A stretch of DNA of 64,000 nucleotides from Scylla paramamosain (GCF_035594125.1 NC_087191.1:1240001-1304000); one strand, 5' to 3'. Positions 37,831 to 48,359 are shown, numbered from the stretch's first letter. The notes: generated from the sequence alone by a model not told the origin. Program-made: numbers and translations.

Positions 37831-38058
37831 GTCCATAGAGGTGGGCATGGTGGTGGTGGAGGTGGATAGCAACACAACAAAGGAGGACCGACTTACCAGT
37901 GAATTATGGGGAAAGTCATCTCGCAGTTGTCGAGTGGTCATTCTTCATAACACACAGAGTAGCATCATCATCAAAAACAGAAACTTTAACATTAACAGCA
38001 AAAACAAAAGCATCACCAACGATAATCACAACAAACAATGCATAATGGCAGCACTAAG
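37831..38058 (+). CDS. Variant ionotropic receptor, exon 2
   Basis: Acceptor TTATTCCAG at 37822-37830; the reading frame continues from phase 2 as an Arg codon, then SIEVGMVVVEVD, LTSELWGKSSRSCRVVILHN, a Ser/Asn/Lys-rich low-complexity run from ATC/AAC repeats (about 38 residues), and IMAAL. The pattern VVVEVD...LWG..SRSCRVVIL resembles the N-terminal domain of decapod variant IRs as I know them. The donor CTAAG|GTAAGG at 38058/38059 fits the consensus and leaves phase 2. The low-complexity insert is unusual and may have grown by slippage. Confidence 0.55.
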
Positions 38059-38764
38059 GTAAGGGTGAATGACGTTCTGTTTATACGAGTAGAAGAGCAT
38101 CAAGGGAAGCGTTTCTATATTTAACCCTCTAGGGCAGTGATAAGGAAGGACGCTACCGACGCGTCTTTTTTATCCGTCATTATAAGCATTTTTCACACCA
38201 ATGAAGAAGGTATAAAAGATGGAAGTAACAGTTGCAGACTACGAGAACTCAAATCCCAAGACTGACTGACTGACACCACATTCATTAATGATAGACAAAG
38301 GAGATGGAAGTGACAGCTGCCGACCACTAGAGTTCTAACTCCAGGACTGACTGACTGACACCACCTTCTTTAATTAAGGTCTACAAATTAGAGGTATTTA
38401 GGTTGTGTAGGCGGAGAGACCAACCAGGTGCGTCCCTTGGTTGGTGCATGGGGAACCCTATGAAAATAATGTTTCCTCGAATATGCTGAATAAGAGGCAG
38501 ACCAAACTGTGGAAAGGAAGCGCTACAACGTAAACAACTCGAAGACAAATCAAGGGACAAAGGCAAGACAATAGAGAATGTGGTATGGGATCCCTACAAG
38601 TAGATTGCGTGATCTTGGCCCGGTCAGTATAGTTATGTGCAACGGGAGAATCTCAGAAAACAGGAGTAAGTGTTATGAGTAACAAAATATCAAAAGGAGG
38701 CACAGAAGACTGGAACGCATCAGACAGAATAGTTTTGGTCAAGATAGGTAACACTTAATATTAA

Positions 38765-38900
38765 TATTATACAGATATGTGCACCTACTACAACACATAC
38801 GGACGAAATCAATATTACTATGAGCGATATGAACGCGAAAATTGGAGAACAAGGAGATAGACAGATGGACAAGTGCGGTGAACAGTGCGTTTCGTGTTAA
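38765..38900 (+). pseudogene. Fragment of an RTE-like endonuclease (different from T and CR1 families)
   Basis: A short plus-strand stretch reads NINIIQICAPTTTHTDEINI then MSDMNAKIGEQGDRQM. The Q-I-x-A-P-T and (G)DMNAKIG signatures are typical of the AP-endonuclease of RTE-like elements and the related craniofacial development protein 2-like sequences. G of GDMNA is Ser here. The flanks are too decayed to extend. It lies in intron 2 of the receptor model. Confidence 0.5.
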
Positions 38901-39225
38901 TTACCTTTTATTTGTGATATGTGAAGATTATCGTACCGCCTGGGGTTTTTAAGAGCAGCAGCACCACGGAACACAAGATTTTTAGGGTAAATTACAACGA
39001 AATACAAGAATCCTTTTAATCATCCCGCGGTGAGTCTTGATCTGCATGGTTTTGGAACAAATGAACAAGGATAATGAGTAGATATGTCACAAAATGCTGA
39101 TGTTGTCAATTTGTTAAGATTTTAGATAATTTGCATAGGTTTTAATTTCTTTATCTGAAAGTTGTTCATAAGCAAGTGCAGACAAGTCATAAATATTTAG
39201 TCACGGCATTAATAGGACGATTGTT

Positions 39226-39228
<3 letters not shown>

Positions 39229-39265
<37 letters not shown>
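39229..39265. repeat. (CA)n microsatellite
   Basis: About 18 CA units directly upstream of the exon 3 acceptor. Confidence 0.95.
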
Positions 39266-39266
<1 letters not shown>

Positions 39267-39291
39267 TTTTTAATACTCCCTCTGGTCACAG

Positions 39292-39491
39292 CATCTTGGA
39301 GCGCGCTGGTCTGCGGAAGTTTCCGGAGACGGTGTTTATAGCGATTGGTGAACTTTCGGGAATGGAGGCTGTACTCCTTCACCACGCTCTCCGCAACACA
39401 GTCGTTGGTCTTTATATGGTCATCCACCATCCAGGGAGTGTATATGTTACACCTGGGTCACGGATCTTGCCCTCCGAGCTACTGCAACCAG
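39292..39491 (+). CDS. Variant ionotropic receptor, exon 3
   Basis: Acceptor CTCTGGTCACAG ends at 39291, right after the CA tract and a T run. The incoming phase 2 AG plus C gives Ser, then ILERAGLRKFPETVFIAIGE, HHALRNTVVGLYMVIHHPG and ending LPSELLQP. The L-ERAGL-KFPET and HHALRNTVxxLY patterns are, as far as I know, characteristic of crustacean variant IR N-terminal domains. Donor CCAG|GTACTG at 39491/39492 leaves phase 1, matching exon 4. Alternatively the exon continues through GTANIY and is cut by the T fragment that begins at about 39528; then the gene is broken. Confidence 0.6.
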
Positions 39492-39771
39492 GTACTGCAA
39501 ATATTTACTAACAATGTAAAGGAAGGTACTAACTTCCAAAGTGGACCACATTCTGACTCTCTTTTTGCTGAGATCTCCATTCTTGGAGACTTTAATGTTC
39601 ACCACCAGCTTTGGCTTTACCTTCCCTTCACTGACCATCCTGGTGAACTTGCCTTCAACTATGCTATCCCCCACGACCTAGAGCAATTTCCATGCCCTCG
39701 CTGGCCTAAACCCTCGGAAGGCTTATGGACCTGATGGGGTCCCTCCTATTGTTCTCCGAAACTGTGCCTTC

Positions 39772-40755
39772 GTGCTTGCACCTTGCCTAGTCAAACTCTT
39801 TCAGCTCTGTCTGTCAACATCTACCTTTCCTTCTTGCTGGAAGTTTGCCTACATTCAACCTGTTCCTAAAAAGGGTGACCGCTCTAATCCCTCAAACTAC
39901 CGTCCTATTGCTTTAATTTCCTGCTTATCTAAAGTTTTTGAATCTATCCTCAACAGGAAGATTCTTAAACATCTATCACTTCACAACCTTCTATCTGATC
40001 GCCAGTATGGGTTCCGTCAAGGCCGCTCTACTGGTGATCTGGCTTTTCTTACTGAGTCTTGGTCATCCTCTTTTAGAGATTTTGGTGAAACTTTTGCTGT
40101 TGCCTTGGACATATCAAAAGCCTTTGATAGAGTCTGGCACAAAGCTTTGATTTCCAAACTACCCTCCTACGGTTTCTATCCTTCTCTCTGTAACTTCATC
40201 TCAAGTTTCCTTTCTGACCGTTCTATTGCTGCTGTGGTAGACGGTCACTGTTCTTCTCCTAAATCTATTGACAGTGGTGTTCCTCAGGGTTCTGTCCTGT
40301 CACCCACTCTCTTCTTATTATTCATTAATGATCTTCTAAACCAAACTTCTTGTCCTATCCACTCCTACGCTGATGATACCACCCTGCACTTTTCCACGTC
40401 TTTTCATAGACGTCCAACCCTTCAGGAGGTAAACATATCACGCAGGGAAGCCACAGAACGCCTGACTTCTGATCTTTCTAAAATTTCTGATTGGGGCAGA
40501 GCAAACTTGGTATTGTTCAATGCCTCAAAAACTCAATTCCTCCATCTATCAACTCGACACAACCTTCCAGACAACTATCCCCTCTTCTTCAATGACACTC
40601 AACTGTCCCCCTCTTCTACACTGAACATCCTCGGTCTGTCCTTTACTTATAATCTGAACTGGAAACTTCACATCTCATCTCTAGCTAAAACAACTTCTAT
40701 GAAGTTAGGTGTTCTGAGACGTCTCCGCCAGTTTTTCTCACCCCCCAGCTGCTAA
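39772..40755 (+). pseudogene. T element reverse transcriptase domain, well preserved but 5'-truncated
   Basis: One open frame covers APCLVKLFQLCLSTSTF, PVPKKGDRSNPSNYRPIALI, QYGFRQGRSTGDLAFL, VALDISKAFDRVWHKA, GVPQGSVLSPTLFLLFIND, SYADDTTLHFS, then HRRPTLQEVNISRREATERL, SDWGRANLVLFNASKTQFL and [16 protein letters not shown]. The frame shifts at the C-run (CACCCCCCAGCTGC) near 40740; the next block opens at 40785. Both catalytic Asp boxes are intact. Without the endonuclease front it cannot act alone. Compared with the 6.4 kb copy, it keeps the thumb region that was deleted there. Confidence 0.8.
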
Positions 40756-40784
40756 CTCTGTACAAGAGCCTTATCCGTCCATGT

Positions 40785-41207
40785 ATGGAGTATGCTTCAC
40801 ATGTCTGGGGGGGTTCCACTCATACTGCTCTTCTAGACAGGGTGGAATCAAAAGCTTTTCGTCTCATCAACTCCTCTCCTCTAACTAACTGTCTTCAGCC
40901 TCTCTCTTACCGCCGCAATGTTGCATATCTAGCTGTCTTCTACCGCTATTTTCATGCTAACTGCTCTTCTGATCTTGCTAACTGCATGCCTCCCCTCCTT
41001 CCGCGGCCTCGCTGCACAAGACTTTCTTCTTTCTCTCATCCCTATTCTGTCCACCTCTCTAACGCAAGAGTTAACCAGTATTCTCAATCATTCATCCCTT
41101 TCTCTGGTAAACTCTGGAACTCCCTGCCTGCTTCTCTATTTCCACCTTCCTACGACTTGAATTCCTTCAAGAGGGAGGTTTCAAGACAATTATCCACCAA
41201 TTTTTGA
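40785..41207 (+). pseudogene. T element RT C-terminal region
   Basis: MEYASHVWGGSTHTALLDRV onward, with SYRRNVAYLAVFYRYFH and CTRLSSFSHPYSVHLSNA, ends NF stop at 41207. One base off frame from the RT block because of the C-run at 40740. The 3' UTR follows (GACTGGCATTTCTGTGGGC). Confidence 0.8.
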
Positions 41208-42255
41208 CCACTGCTTTGACCCTTTTATGGGACTGGCATTTCTGTGGGCATTTTTTTTATTAGATTTTTGTTGCCCTTGGCCAGTATCCTTCCTACATAA
41301 AAAAAAAAAAAAAAAATTGGTGCAACACTCTACTCGTATTCCTGACCGTCTTGGAGATACGTCCAATATTCTGCACATTTTCCTGACCTCTAATCCTTCT
41401 GCTTATGCTGTCACCCTCTCTTCTCCGTTGGGCTCCTCCGCTCACAATCTCATATCTGTATCTTGTCCTATCGCTGCAATCCCTCTTCAAGCTCCCCCTA
41501 AGCGAAGGTGCCTCGGGCGTTTTACCTCTGCTTATTTGGGGGGGAACCTGAGGAGGTATTTTGCTGATTTTCCTTGGAATGACTACTGCTTCCGTGTCAG
41601 AGAACCATCTTTGTGTGCTGAGCGCATAACAGAGGTGATAGTGTCTGGCATGGAGGCGTACATTCCTCTCTTTTTCTCGACCTAAACCTTCCAAACCTTG
41701 GTTTAATACTGCTTGTTCTCGTGCTATACATGATAGAGAGGTGGCCCACAAAAGGTACTTAAGCCTTCCATCACCAGAATCTCATGCACTTTATATATCT
41801 GCCCGGAACCATGCCAAGTCTGTTGTCCAACTAGCCAAAAACTCCTTCATTAACAAAGTGTCAAAAATTTTCAAGATCTAACTCCCCTCGTGACTTCTGA
41901 CATCTAGCCAAAAATATCTCCAATAACTTTGCTTCTTCTTCATTTCCTCCTTTATTTCAACCAGATGGCACCACTGCTATCACATCTATCTCTTCGGTCA
42001 AACCTTTGCTAAAAACTATCTTGGACGATTCAGGGCTTGTTCCTCCCTCTCCTCCAGCCTCTGACTACTTCATGCTACTATTAAAATTCTTCGCAATGAT
42101 GTTTTCCATGCCCTCGCTTGCCTAAATCCTCAGAAGGCTTATGGACCTGATGAGATCCCTCTTATTGTTCTCCGAAACTGTGCCTCCATGCTTGCACCTT
42201 GCCTAGTCAAACTCTTTCAGCTCTGTCTGTCAACATCTACCTTTTCTTATTGCTT

Positions 42256-43435
42256 ACTGCTTATTTGCTCAGTATCAGACATATCTGAAAGAATAATATC
42301 AAATAATCTGTTTAATTCTACTTTCACTTTGGCTATTCAATTCAATACACACCTACTATATTAAACCTTCTTGCCTGTGACCATAGTACTGTAATATGGA
42401 GGCGAGATGCTATGGGCGGAAAGGAATGGCTGTCAAGGCAGAAATGCTGATTTGGGAAAATCTCGTCAGCCGGCGCCGTCCTTCGACTCATTACTGCTAT
42501 GGGCAATGGAGTGAATAATTTCTTACTGTAGCCGCACCAACAGGTCATCTTTAGCTACGGGTGATCTGTTTTACTGATGATGCCCCTCACCGTAGGCTTG
42601 AGGAAAGGCAATTCTCTCCGACTTTTATTAATGAAGCCGTCGCGACCGTAAAACATGCGAAGCTCTCGGTCTCAAATTCTTACAAAATAATATATATACT
42701 AATATAGAAAAAAAAAAAAAAATCTCACCATATTCCAATACTCAGACAACTTAAGCATTCATCTTGGCACGGTGACGTTCAGTTTCTACTACAAAACTAC
42801 ATTTTTCTACCTGCCCATGTTCCCGGGGTCACGTCTGGTCAGTAAGTGACGCAGGGAGGCCGTAAGTGGGTGAATCGCATCTTCCTACTAAGTGAACATT
42901 GATACGAAGCTTTACATATAATTTAAAACTGATACGTCTGTATATCACATGTTTTCATGCAAATAATAAACCACTGAACATTTCACTTCTGATTATAGAA
43001 TAATAGTGATACGAGGCACATACACAATAACGTGTGAACAGCTATTAAATAATCTTGGGCAGTGCTTGTACATATAATAGTAGTTTGTGCTCAATGTTTA
43101 TGTTGACCACTTAAACATCTTATATTGATTACTTACCATTTTACATTGACTTCTTAACATGACAAGTATCATTCTGCTGGGAGATACCCAGACAGATGTA
43201 GATGGGGTAAGTGGAATCACATGGACTAGGCTACCGTGAGTGGCCTTGCAAAAATTAATAAAGTATAGTGTAACCATAGGTTTAGATGGTTACTTAACCA
43301 TAGGTTGAGATGGCTACTTAATCCGCGAGAAAAAGGTCAAGGTCAAGGTTTCGTCTAAATGTAACAAACTATTTTTCGATAGCCTCCATGAATTCAGTAC
43401 AATGCTTCAGTGATTTTTTATTTTTTTATTTCATG
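42256..43435. other. No recognisable gene
   Basis: AT-rich intronic-type sequence with short repeated phrases (ACCATAGGTT at about 43272 and 43301). No supported coding region; it lies inside the putative receptor intron 3. Confidence 0.5.
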
Positions 43436-43438
43436 GTT

Positions 43439-43439
<1 letters not shown>

Positions 43440-43536
<97 letters not shown>

Positions 43537-43538
43537 GT
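43440..43538. repeat. Compound (TC)n and (TG)n microsatellite
   Basis: About 29 TC units (43440-43498), a short spacer, then about 15 TG units (43505-43535). Confidence 0.95.
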
Positions 43539-43727
43539 GTGTCAAATCACCTAATGATTCAAATTGTTAAGATTTTCGAGTTTAGTTAACGGAATGGTAT
43601 GCATGATGACTACTTGAGTGAATAAAAAAAAACCTGAATTGCCCTTCAGTGTTATCATAGTACAGGAAAAATAATAGTAATAGTGAAATAAACATTTTTA
43701 TATAAGTTTAAGTATTCATAACGAAAA

Positions 43728-43813
43728 TGATGGCATTTATTAGTCTTTTTTTTTAATTGCCACTTCTCTTTGATGGCATTTATTAGTCTTTTTTTTTAAT
43801 TGGCACTTCTCTC
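43728..43813. repeat. 43-bp tandem duplication
   Basis: TGATGGCATTTATTAGTC plus a T8 run and AATTG(C/G)CACTTCTCT occurs twice with period 43. Confidence 0.9.
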
Positions 43814-44025
43814 TTACTTGTATCAGAGTCTTTTGTAGAGGACAGTGTATCGCTGTATCGTCGCTGTCACCTGTGTCTAGGGAAAAAGAAGTCTGCTCAT
43901 TTCATTCACCGTCTGAATCTCTCCACTCCTGTACAACTGGGTACTGATCCAAACGTCGTCCATTTGTTTTCTAAAGGTAGGGACCCGTGCCTGGATTCAA
44001 ACACTATCATATATGTGTTTGTGCG

Positions 44026-44297
<272 letters not shown>

Positions 44298-44310
44298 ATA
44301 TCCATTGCAG

Positions 44311-44476
44311 AACAGTTTACCGACCTAAAAGGACAAACTTTGTCCGTCGTGTCGGTGCCGCACTTCCCTTACGTGGACTATGAGAGGAGCAAGGAGGGAA
44401 AAGGCGGGGTGGTGACGCTTAGGGATACCATTGATGCTCGACTACTTCAGACTTTCTCCGAGAAAATCAATTTCAC
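44311..44476 (+). CDS. Variant ionotropic receptor, exon 4 (start of ligand-binding domain S1)
   Basis: Acceptor TCCATTGCAG ends at 44310, 16 bp after a giant TA tract that replaces any polypyrimidine stretch. G from exon 3 plus AA makes Glu, then [29 protein letters not shown] and [20 protein letters not shown]. This is the start of the S1 lobe: the beta strand LxGxxLxVV..P.FPY and the helix ending in NFT before the donor AC|GTGAGT (phase 2). The pore, transmembrane segments and S2 are not found in the window. Across all four exons the frame is continuous (818 nt, about 272 residues). Confidence 0.65.
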
Positions 44477-44512
44477 GTGAGTCTCTGTCTGTCTCTGTCT
44501 CTGTCTCTGTTC

Positions 44513-44668
44513 ACAGGAGCGAGAGGTCATCATTTTAAATTGTTCCTAAGGAAGCTGCAAAGCCAATGCCCCGGTTTGAACGCCGTGGCCGCAGACATGG
44601 TCGTGGTGGACACCATGGATGAGGACGTTGAAGGAGGATCTTTCCATCATGAGATGCTGGAGGTCTGA
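44513..44668 (+). other. Short unidentified open segment after exon 4
   Basis: An open frame reads GARGHHFKLFLRKL...AADMVVVDTMDEDVEGGSFH and ends EMLEV stop. Its base composition is coding-like, and a CTGTTCACAG acceptor-like string ends at 44516. But its phase does not fit exon 4 (phase 2 donor), and I do not recognise the peptide. It may be an exon of something else or a decayed fragment. Confidence 0.2.
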
Positions 44669-45260
44669 AGCGTACCAGCACCATTACTGTCAGCGACAAG
44701 ACTGGAGCCGAAAGCAGTGAAAAACCTCAGCGCGTCTCTACGTCTTAGAGTGGGGAAGTATTGAAGTGGAAAAACGACCCAGCCAACTCATTGGTCTTGG
44801 ACGTGGTGGTAGGACCTAGTGTTTTGAATGTAACCCAGACCTATCTACGACGTGACTTAACATCGGATGGAGCCTTTTGATCATACACACCATTTCGCTA
44901 AACTGAATGTCAGTGTCTATGTTCGCTTACTATTGTGTGCAGCTGATGTGGGCCGGTCGAGTTCCTCCAATAACTTAAGACAGATACCAATAATTTATTC
45001 TCAGACAGATTACCAATAATTTATTCTCAGAGGTGCATGAAAGAGACTATACAAAAAAAAAAACTTTCCAAAAGCCATTTTGTAAACTTTTTTTTTTGCC
45101 ATTTTCTGTGAGAATATAAAGATTATTTTCATTGACAAGTCGATAACAACCGACAGAACTGGCCATGTGAGAAACATGGTGATAGTATGCGCATTCCCAC
45201 AACCTTAAAGGATTGACCCTGAGCTTTGTTCATTGATATTGCAATGCTAAACTCAACTGG
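44669..45260. other. No recognisable gene
   Basis: A short tandem phrase (CAGA.TACCAATAATTTATTC, twice at about 44980-45030) is the only structure seen. Confidence 0.45.

Positions 45261-45355
<95 letters not shown>
45261..45355. repeat. (TA)n microsatellite
   Basis: About 47 TA units, immediately next to the presumed 3' end of the gypsy-class element. Confidence 0.95.
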
Positions 45356-45359
<4 letters not shown>

Positions 45360-45600
45360 GAGCAAGACTGACGAGGTGTGGGGTGGAAGTCAGTCTTCAG
45401 CTCGGTTAGCTCGATCGAGCCGTGAGCTGAGACCTGCTACGAAAGCTTCGACTTTAATGATACCGCCACGGTGTGGTCTAGACGGTATTCGAAGCCGATG
45501 GTTAGTTGGAGAGATCAGTAGTTGGCGAGGGCGGGTATGAGGGCCGTAATACGTCCCCCTGAGGACGTCGACACCCAGTAACAAGAACTTTGGTGACAGT
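45356..45600 (-). mobile_element. Possible polypurine tract and 3' LTR remnant of the gypsy-class element
   Basis: After the RNase H end, the minus strand carries CCTCAGGGGGACG at about 45567-45555, a possible polypurine-tract-like block. Then about 190 bp of non-coding sequence (TATTACGGCCCTCATACC...) runs to the TA tract. This could be the LTR start in decayed form. No second LTR is available in the window to confirm. Confidence 0.3.
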
Positions 45601-45636
45601 GGAGATGGGAGGAAAATTGGAGAGCCTTCGTCAGCA

Positions 45637-46411
45637 TCAGAGGTGGATTCGCGAGAGAGCGTCGGCGATGATATTTTCAGAGCCTTTTATGTGTCGGATG
45701 GTCACGTCATAAGGCTGGAGGAGAAGTGACCACCGGAGAAGACGCTGGTTGATAAATTTTTTTCGCTGTAGGTATGTCAGAGGATTGTGGTCGGTGAATA
45801 CCTGCAGGGGCTTGACGCTGGCGTGCAGGTGGCATTCAAACTTTTGAATTGCTGAGACAATTGAGAGCACTTCCTTCTCGATGGTGCTGTAATTACTCTG
45901 GTGGTTGTTAAACTTGGCTGAGTGATAGGCCACCGGATGATAGATTCAGTTTCTCCTGTAGGAGGACTGCCCCTGCGGCATGTGGCTGGCGTCGGTTTGC
46001 AGCAAATGGCCGGGAGAAGTCCGGTGCTTTCGATGTTTGCAGTACCGGCTCGCGAGCTAGGAGATACTCGAGTTGATCGAATGCCCGCTGGCAGTCTGGT
46101 GTCCACTTGAATTTCGCAGTTCCCCTGGTTAGTCCCGTTAGAGAGGCGGCTGCTTCCGCGAAGTTCGGGCAGAACCGGCGGAAGAAACCCGCCATCCCGA
46201 GGAAGCGCCGCATCTCCCTCTTGGAAGCTGGCACCGGGAACCCCAGTACGGCAGACACATTGGCGGTTTTGGGACGGACACAACCATGTCCCATCTGCTG
46301 CCCCAAGTAGGTGACTGTTGCCCCGCCGAATGTAATTTTGGCCAATTTTACCGTCAGCCGTGCCTCCTGCAGTCTGTGGAGCATACAAGTTTGTGGATAT
46401 GCTGTTCCCAA
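45637..46411 (-). pseudogene. gypsy-class RNase H and RT connection
   Basis: Two open pieces in different frames. The first (46411-45908) has RLTVKLAKITFGGATVTYLG, SKREMRRFLGMAGFFRRFCP, LTGLTRGTAKFKW and DFSRPFAA, the RT connection and RNase H start. The second (45933-45637) has YHSAKFNNHQSNYSTIEKE, VLSIVSAIQKFECHL, TDHNPLTYLQ and NIIADALSRIHL, the RNase H end. RNase H removes the RNA strand during reverse transcription. The TDHNP and ADALSR boxes are standard. Frame changes and an altered central part (ANRRQPHAAGAVLL) show decay. Confidence 0.8.
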
Positions 46412-46906
46412 TTATCTGAGAAGATCGTCTAAGTAAACCGACACACAAACTAGGTCTTGGACCAGGTGATTCATGGCCCTCTGGAAGGTGGCTGGGCAAT
46501 TTCTCATCCCAAATTGAGCCACCAAGTAGTGAAAACGGCCAAAGGAAGTAATGAAGGCAGAAATTTCATGAGCTCTCTTAGTGAGTGGTATTTGATAGTA
46601 GCCTTTTAAGAGGTCAATCTTAGTTACAAATTTGGATTGTCCCACCTCATCAAGATCATCTATTCGTGGTAAAGGATAGGCCTCTGGCAATGTGACCGCA
46701 TTCACTCGTCTGTAGTCCGTGCAGAAGCGTAGTTGACCATCTTCTTTGGGGACGAGTATGCACGGTGAAACGCACCTAGTCAACGCCTGCGTGAGTAGGT
46801 AATCAACCTCTTCCCTCATCAGCTCTCCTTTCTGAGGATGTAGACGGCAAGGAGCTTGGCGGATAGATGAAGTGCCTGGTAAAAGTTGCACGTCATGAGG
46901 CGTCAT
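46412..46906 (-). pseudogene. gypsy-class reverse transcriptase
   Basis: VQLLPGTSSIRQAPCRLHPQ leads into the RT fingers: EEVDYLLTQAL, CILVPKEDGQLRFCTDYRRV, YPLPRIDDL, KFVTKIDLLKGYYQIPL (first catalytic Asp in KIDLLKGY), FITSFGRFHYLVAQFGMRN, ATFQRAMNHL, and VSVYLDDLL with YLDD. It stops right after LDDLLR, whereas the family continues with a strand after the DD pair, so a frameshift sits there. A short acidic/His spacer with SHLSSSQAQDDVISLVEQHQ precedes it, as in relatives where integrase is upstream. Confidence 0.8.
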
Positions 46907-47164
46907 GAGACATCAAGGAGCACTGCTGTGGGTAGTTTTGAAAAAACAATCTTGATGTTGCTCCACAAGTGAAATTACATCGTCTTGTGCTTGTGAGGAA
47001 GATAGGTGACTAAGGTTATTGTGTAGGTGTTCAAGTATATATGCATTACTGGAGGTGTCTTGTATATCTGGAATTGTGTTCGAGTCTATTTGCTTAGTTT
47101 CTGCGATTATAGTTGACACACAAGGAACAGGTAACACCGCAGTTGGAGAGTCCGGTGCAGGCGC

Positions 47165-47930
47165 TCGGTGCTTGTATATTTGAGCAAGTTGACACGAATT
47201 AATTGTGAAGACTTACGATCAGATATCTTAAATATAAAATTAATTATAAAAATTGGATCTTAACAAAATTTTCGTAACATTCATTTTAGGGCTTGATGAC
47301 ACCTTCCTAGCGCACCCTGAGACTCCGGATGGTAAGCGGCTGCTAGTCTGCGTAATACCAAATTCAGTTAAGAAAGCCCGGAAGAGATCACTCGTGAAGT
47401 TTGTTCCCCTGTCGCTCTGTATTTCGTGGGGAATGTCATAGGTGGTAAACATGTGGGTGAGTCGAGACAATAGTTTTAGTTTATGTTCTTAATAGGGAAG
47501 GTCTCAGGATGCCTAGTAGTTGGGTCCAGCACAGTTAGGATGAAATTGTTACCCTTCTTGGTTTTAGTTGATGTTGCCCTACAAGATCAATGATGATTTT
47601 CTGAAATGGTTCCAAAGGAACATGTAAAGGTTGTAGAGGGTAAGGAGGGATGGTTTGGTTAGGTTTCCCTGCAACTTGACACTTGTGACATGAATTGACA
47701 AATGAGGCTACGTCCTTCCGTAGAGTCAGTAAAATGTACTCTATATTTATCACAGATTTTCGTAATACCTAAATGTCCAACAACGTTTTCATGAGCCAGC
47801 AACGTTTTCATGGTTCCTGGCAAGACTATATGAGTGACCTCAGCCCATGCTGAATCTTCATTAAGTTTAGGTGGTTTATACACTCTTATAAGAATGTCGT
47901 CCTGGTAGTAATATGATGATCTGTTCACTA
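47165..47930 (-). pseudogene. gypsy-class integrase
   Basis: Minus strand pieces in three frames. Zinc-binding part: HENVVGHLGITKICDKY then (frameshift) SCHKCQVAGKPNQT, giving the His-His-Cys-Cys set. Core: KIIIDLVGQ with the first Asp, a frameshift near 47560, IQSDRGTNFTSDLFR with the second Asp, and AAYHPESQGALGRCHQALK, where relatives have Glu in GALER; here it is Gly, so the DDE triad is broken. The C-terminal end RKSSQLIRVNLLKYT (47218-47170) resembles the end of GPY/F-type integrases and lies just before the RT, proving the domain order in this locus. Confidence 0.75.
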
Positions 47931-48006
47931 GGGATGACTTCGAAGTGAAATTTGGTTAGTAGTGAACAATTTGATTTAGGTTCACTTGAACTGGAGGATT
48001 CGGAGG

Positions 48007-48345
48007 TTAGGGCAAAGTCTGAGCAGCAACAGGATTGTTCTGGGCGGCTTGTGCTCGGGTCACGGTACAAACCGGAAACAAATTAGGTTGTTCCCGCTCA
48101 AGTTCACCTGTAGGTGGCATAATCAGAGTTATTTTCTGGACCTCCCAAGTTGTTAAAGCATTCTCAGTGAGCATGGGCTTTAGGAGCCATGTCCAATCCT
48201 CCTGAGGCAATTCAGAGTGTTCAGCAGAGGATTCAAACTCCCTTAACAAACTTTCGGGATCTTGATCTGAGAATTGTGGTAAGAGGAACAAATAGTTAGT
48301 GATTTTAGCCTTGTTTGGAGGTTTTTGCAACAGGAGTAACTCCTC
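48007..48345 (-). pseudogene. gypsy-class gag-like fragment
   Basis: Minus strand: KITNYLFLLPQFSDQDPESL, LREFESSAEHSELPQEDW and TWLLKPMLTENALTTWE. The pattern of an acidic helix, E-x-W and a following helix ending A-x-x-x-W/Y resembles the capsid region of gypsy-type Gag. After this the frame breaks. No protease motif was found between gag-like and integrase parts. Confidence 0.45.
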
Positions 48346-48359
48346 CTCCTCCTGCGTTA

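Larger units (their letters stand above)
39690..41316 (+). mobile_element. Younger 5'-truncated T element nested in the older T fragment
   Basis: It starts at CCATGCCCTCGCTGGCC in the RT finger region and continues with RT, C-terminus and 3' UTR. It ends in poly(A) (41298-41316) followed by the rest of the host T sequence. The junctions share AATT (GAGCAATT on the left, A-run AATTGG on the right), so a short target duplication of 2-4 bp is possible but ambiguous with poly(A). It is the best-preserved RT of the family in this window. Confidence 0.85.
39528..42255 (+). mobile_element. Older T element fragment, split by a nested T insertion
   Basis: The endonuclease text runs from ACTTCCAAAGTGG (39530) to GAGCAATT (39689). 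It resumes exactly where it left off at TTGGTGCAACACTC (41317) and continues through linker and RT finger region to about 42255 (TCTACCTTTTCTTATTGC), where it is truncated. The interruption is the younger T copy listed next. The outer fragment has several indels, for example a missing stretch after CTATCTC at 41992. It lies within the putative intron 3 of the receptor. Confidence 0.85.
45356..48345 (-). mobile_element. Ty3/gypsy-class LTR retrotransposon, Gmr1-like gene order, degenerate
   Basis: Minus strand from about 48345 to 45356. Order of remains: gag-like (48345-48007), integrase zinc-binding and core (47930-47240), integrase C-terminal end (47220-47165), spacer, RT (46906-46412), RNase H (46411-45637), then a non-coding 3' region. 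Classical Ty3/gypsy elements place integrase last; integrase before RT within the gypsy class is known from Gmr1-like elements. The 5' side is cut by a CR1-like copy at about 48346 next to four TCC units. Multiple frameshifts; inactive. Confidence 0.8.

Noticed and set aside
44477..44516. A 40-bp intron from 44477 to 44516 joining exon 4 to the next open segment
   Set aside because: Joining gives an immediate frame break (stop after a few codons); the phase does not match.
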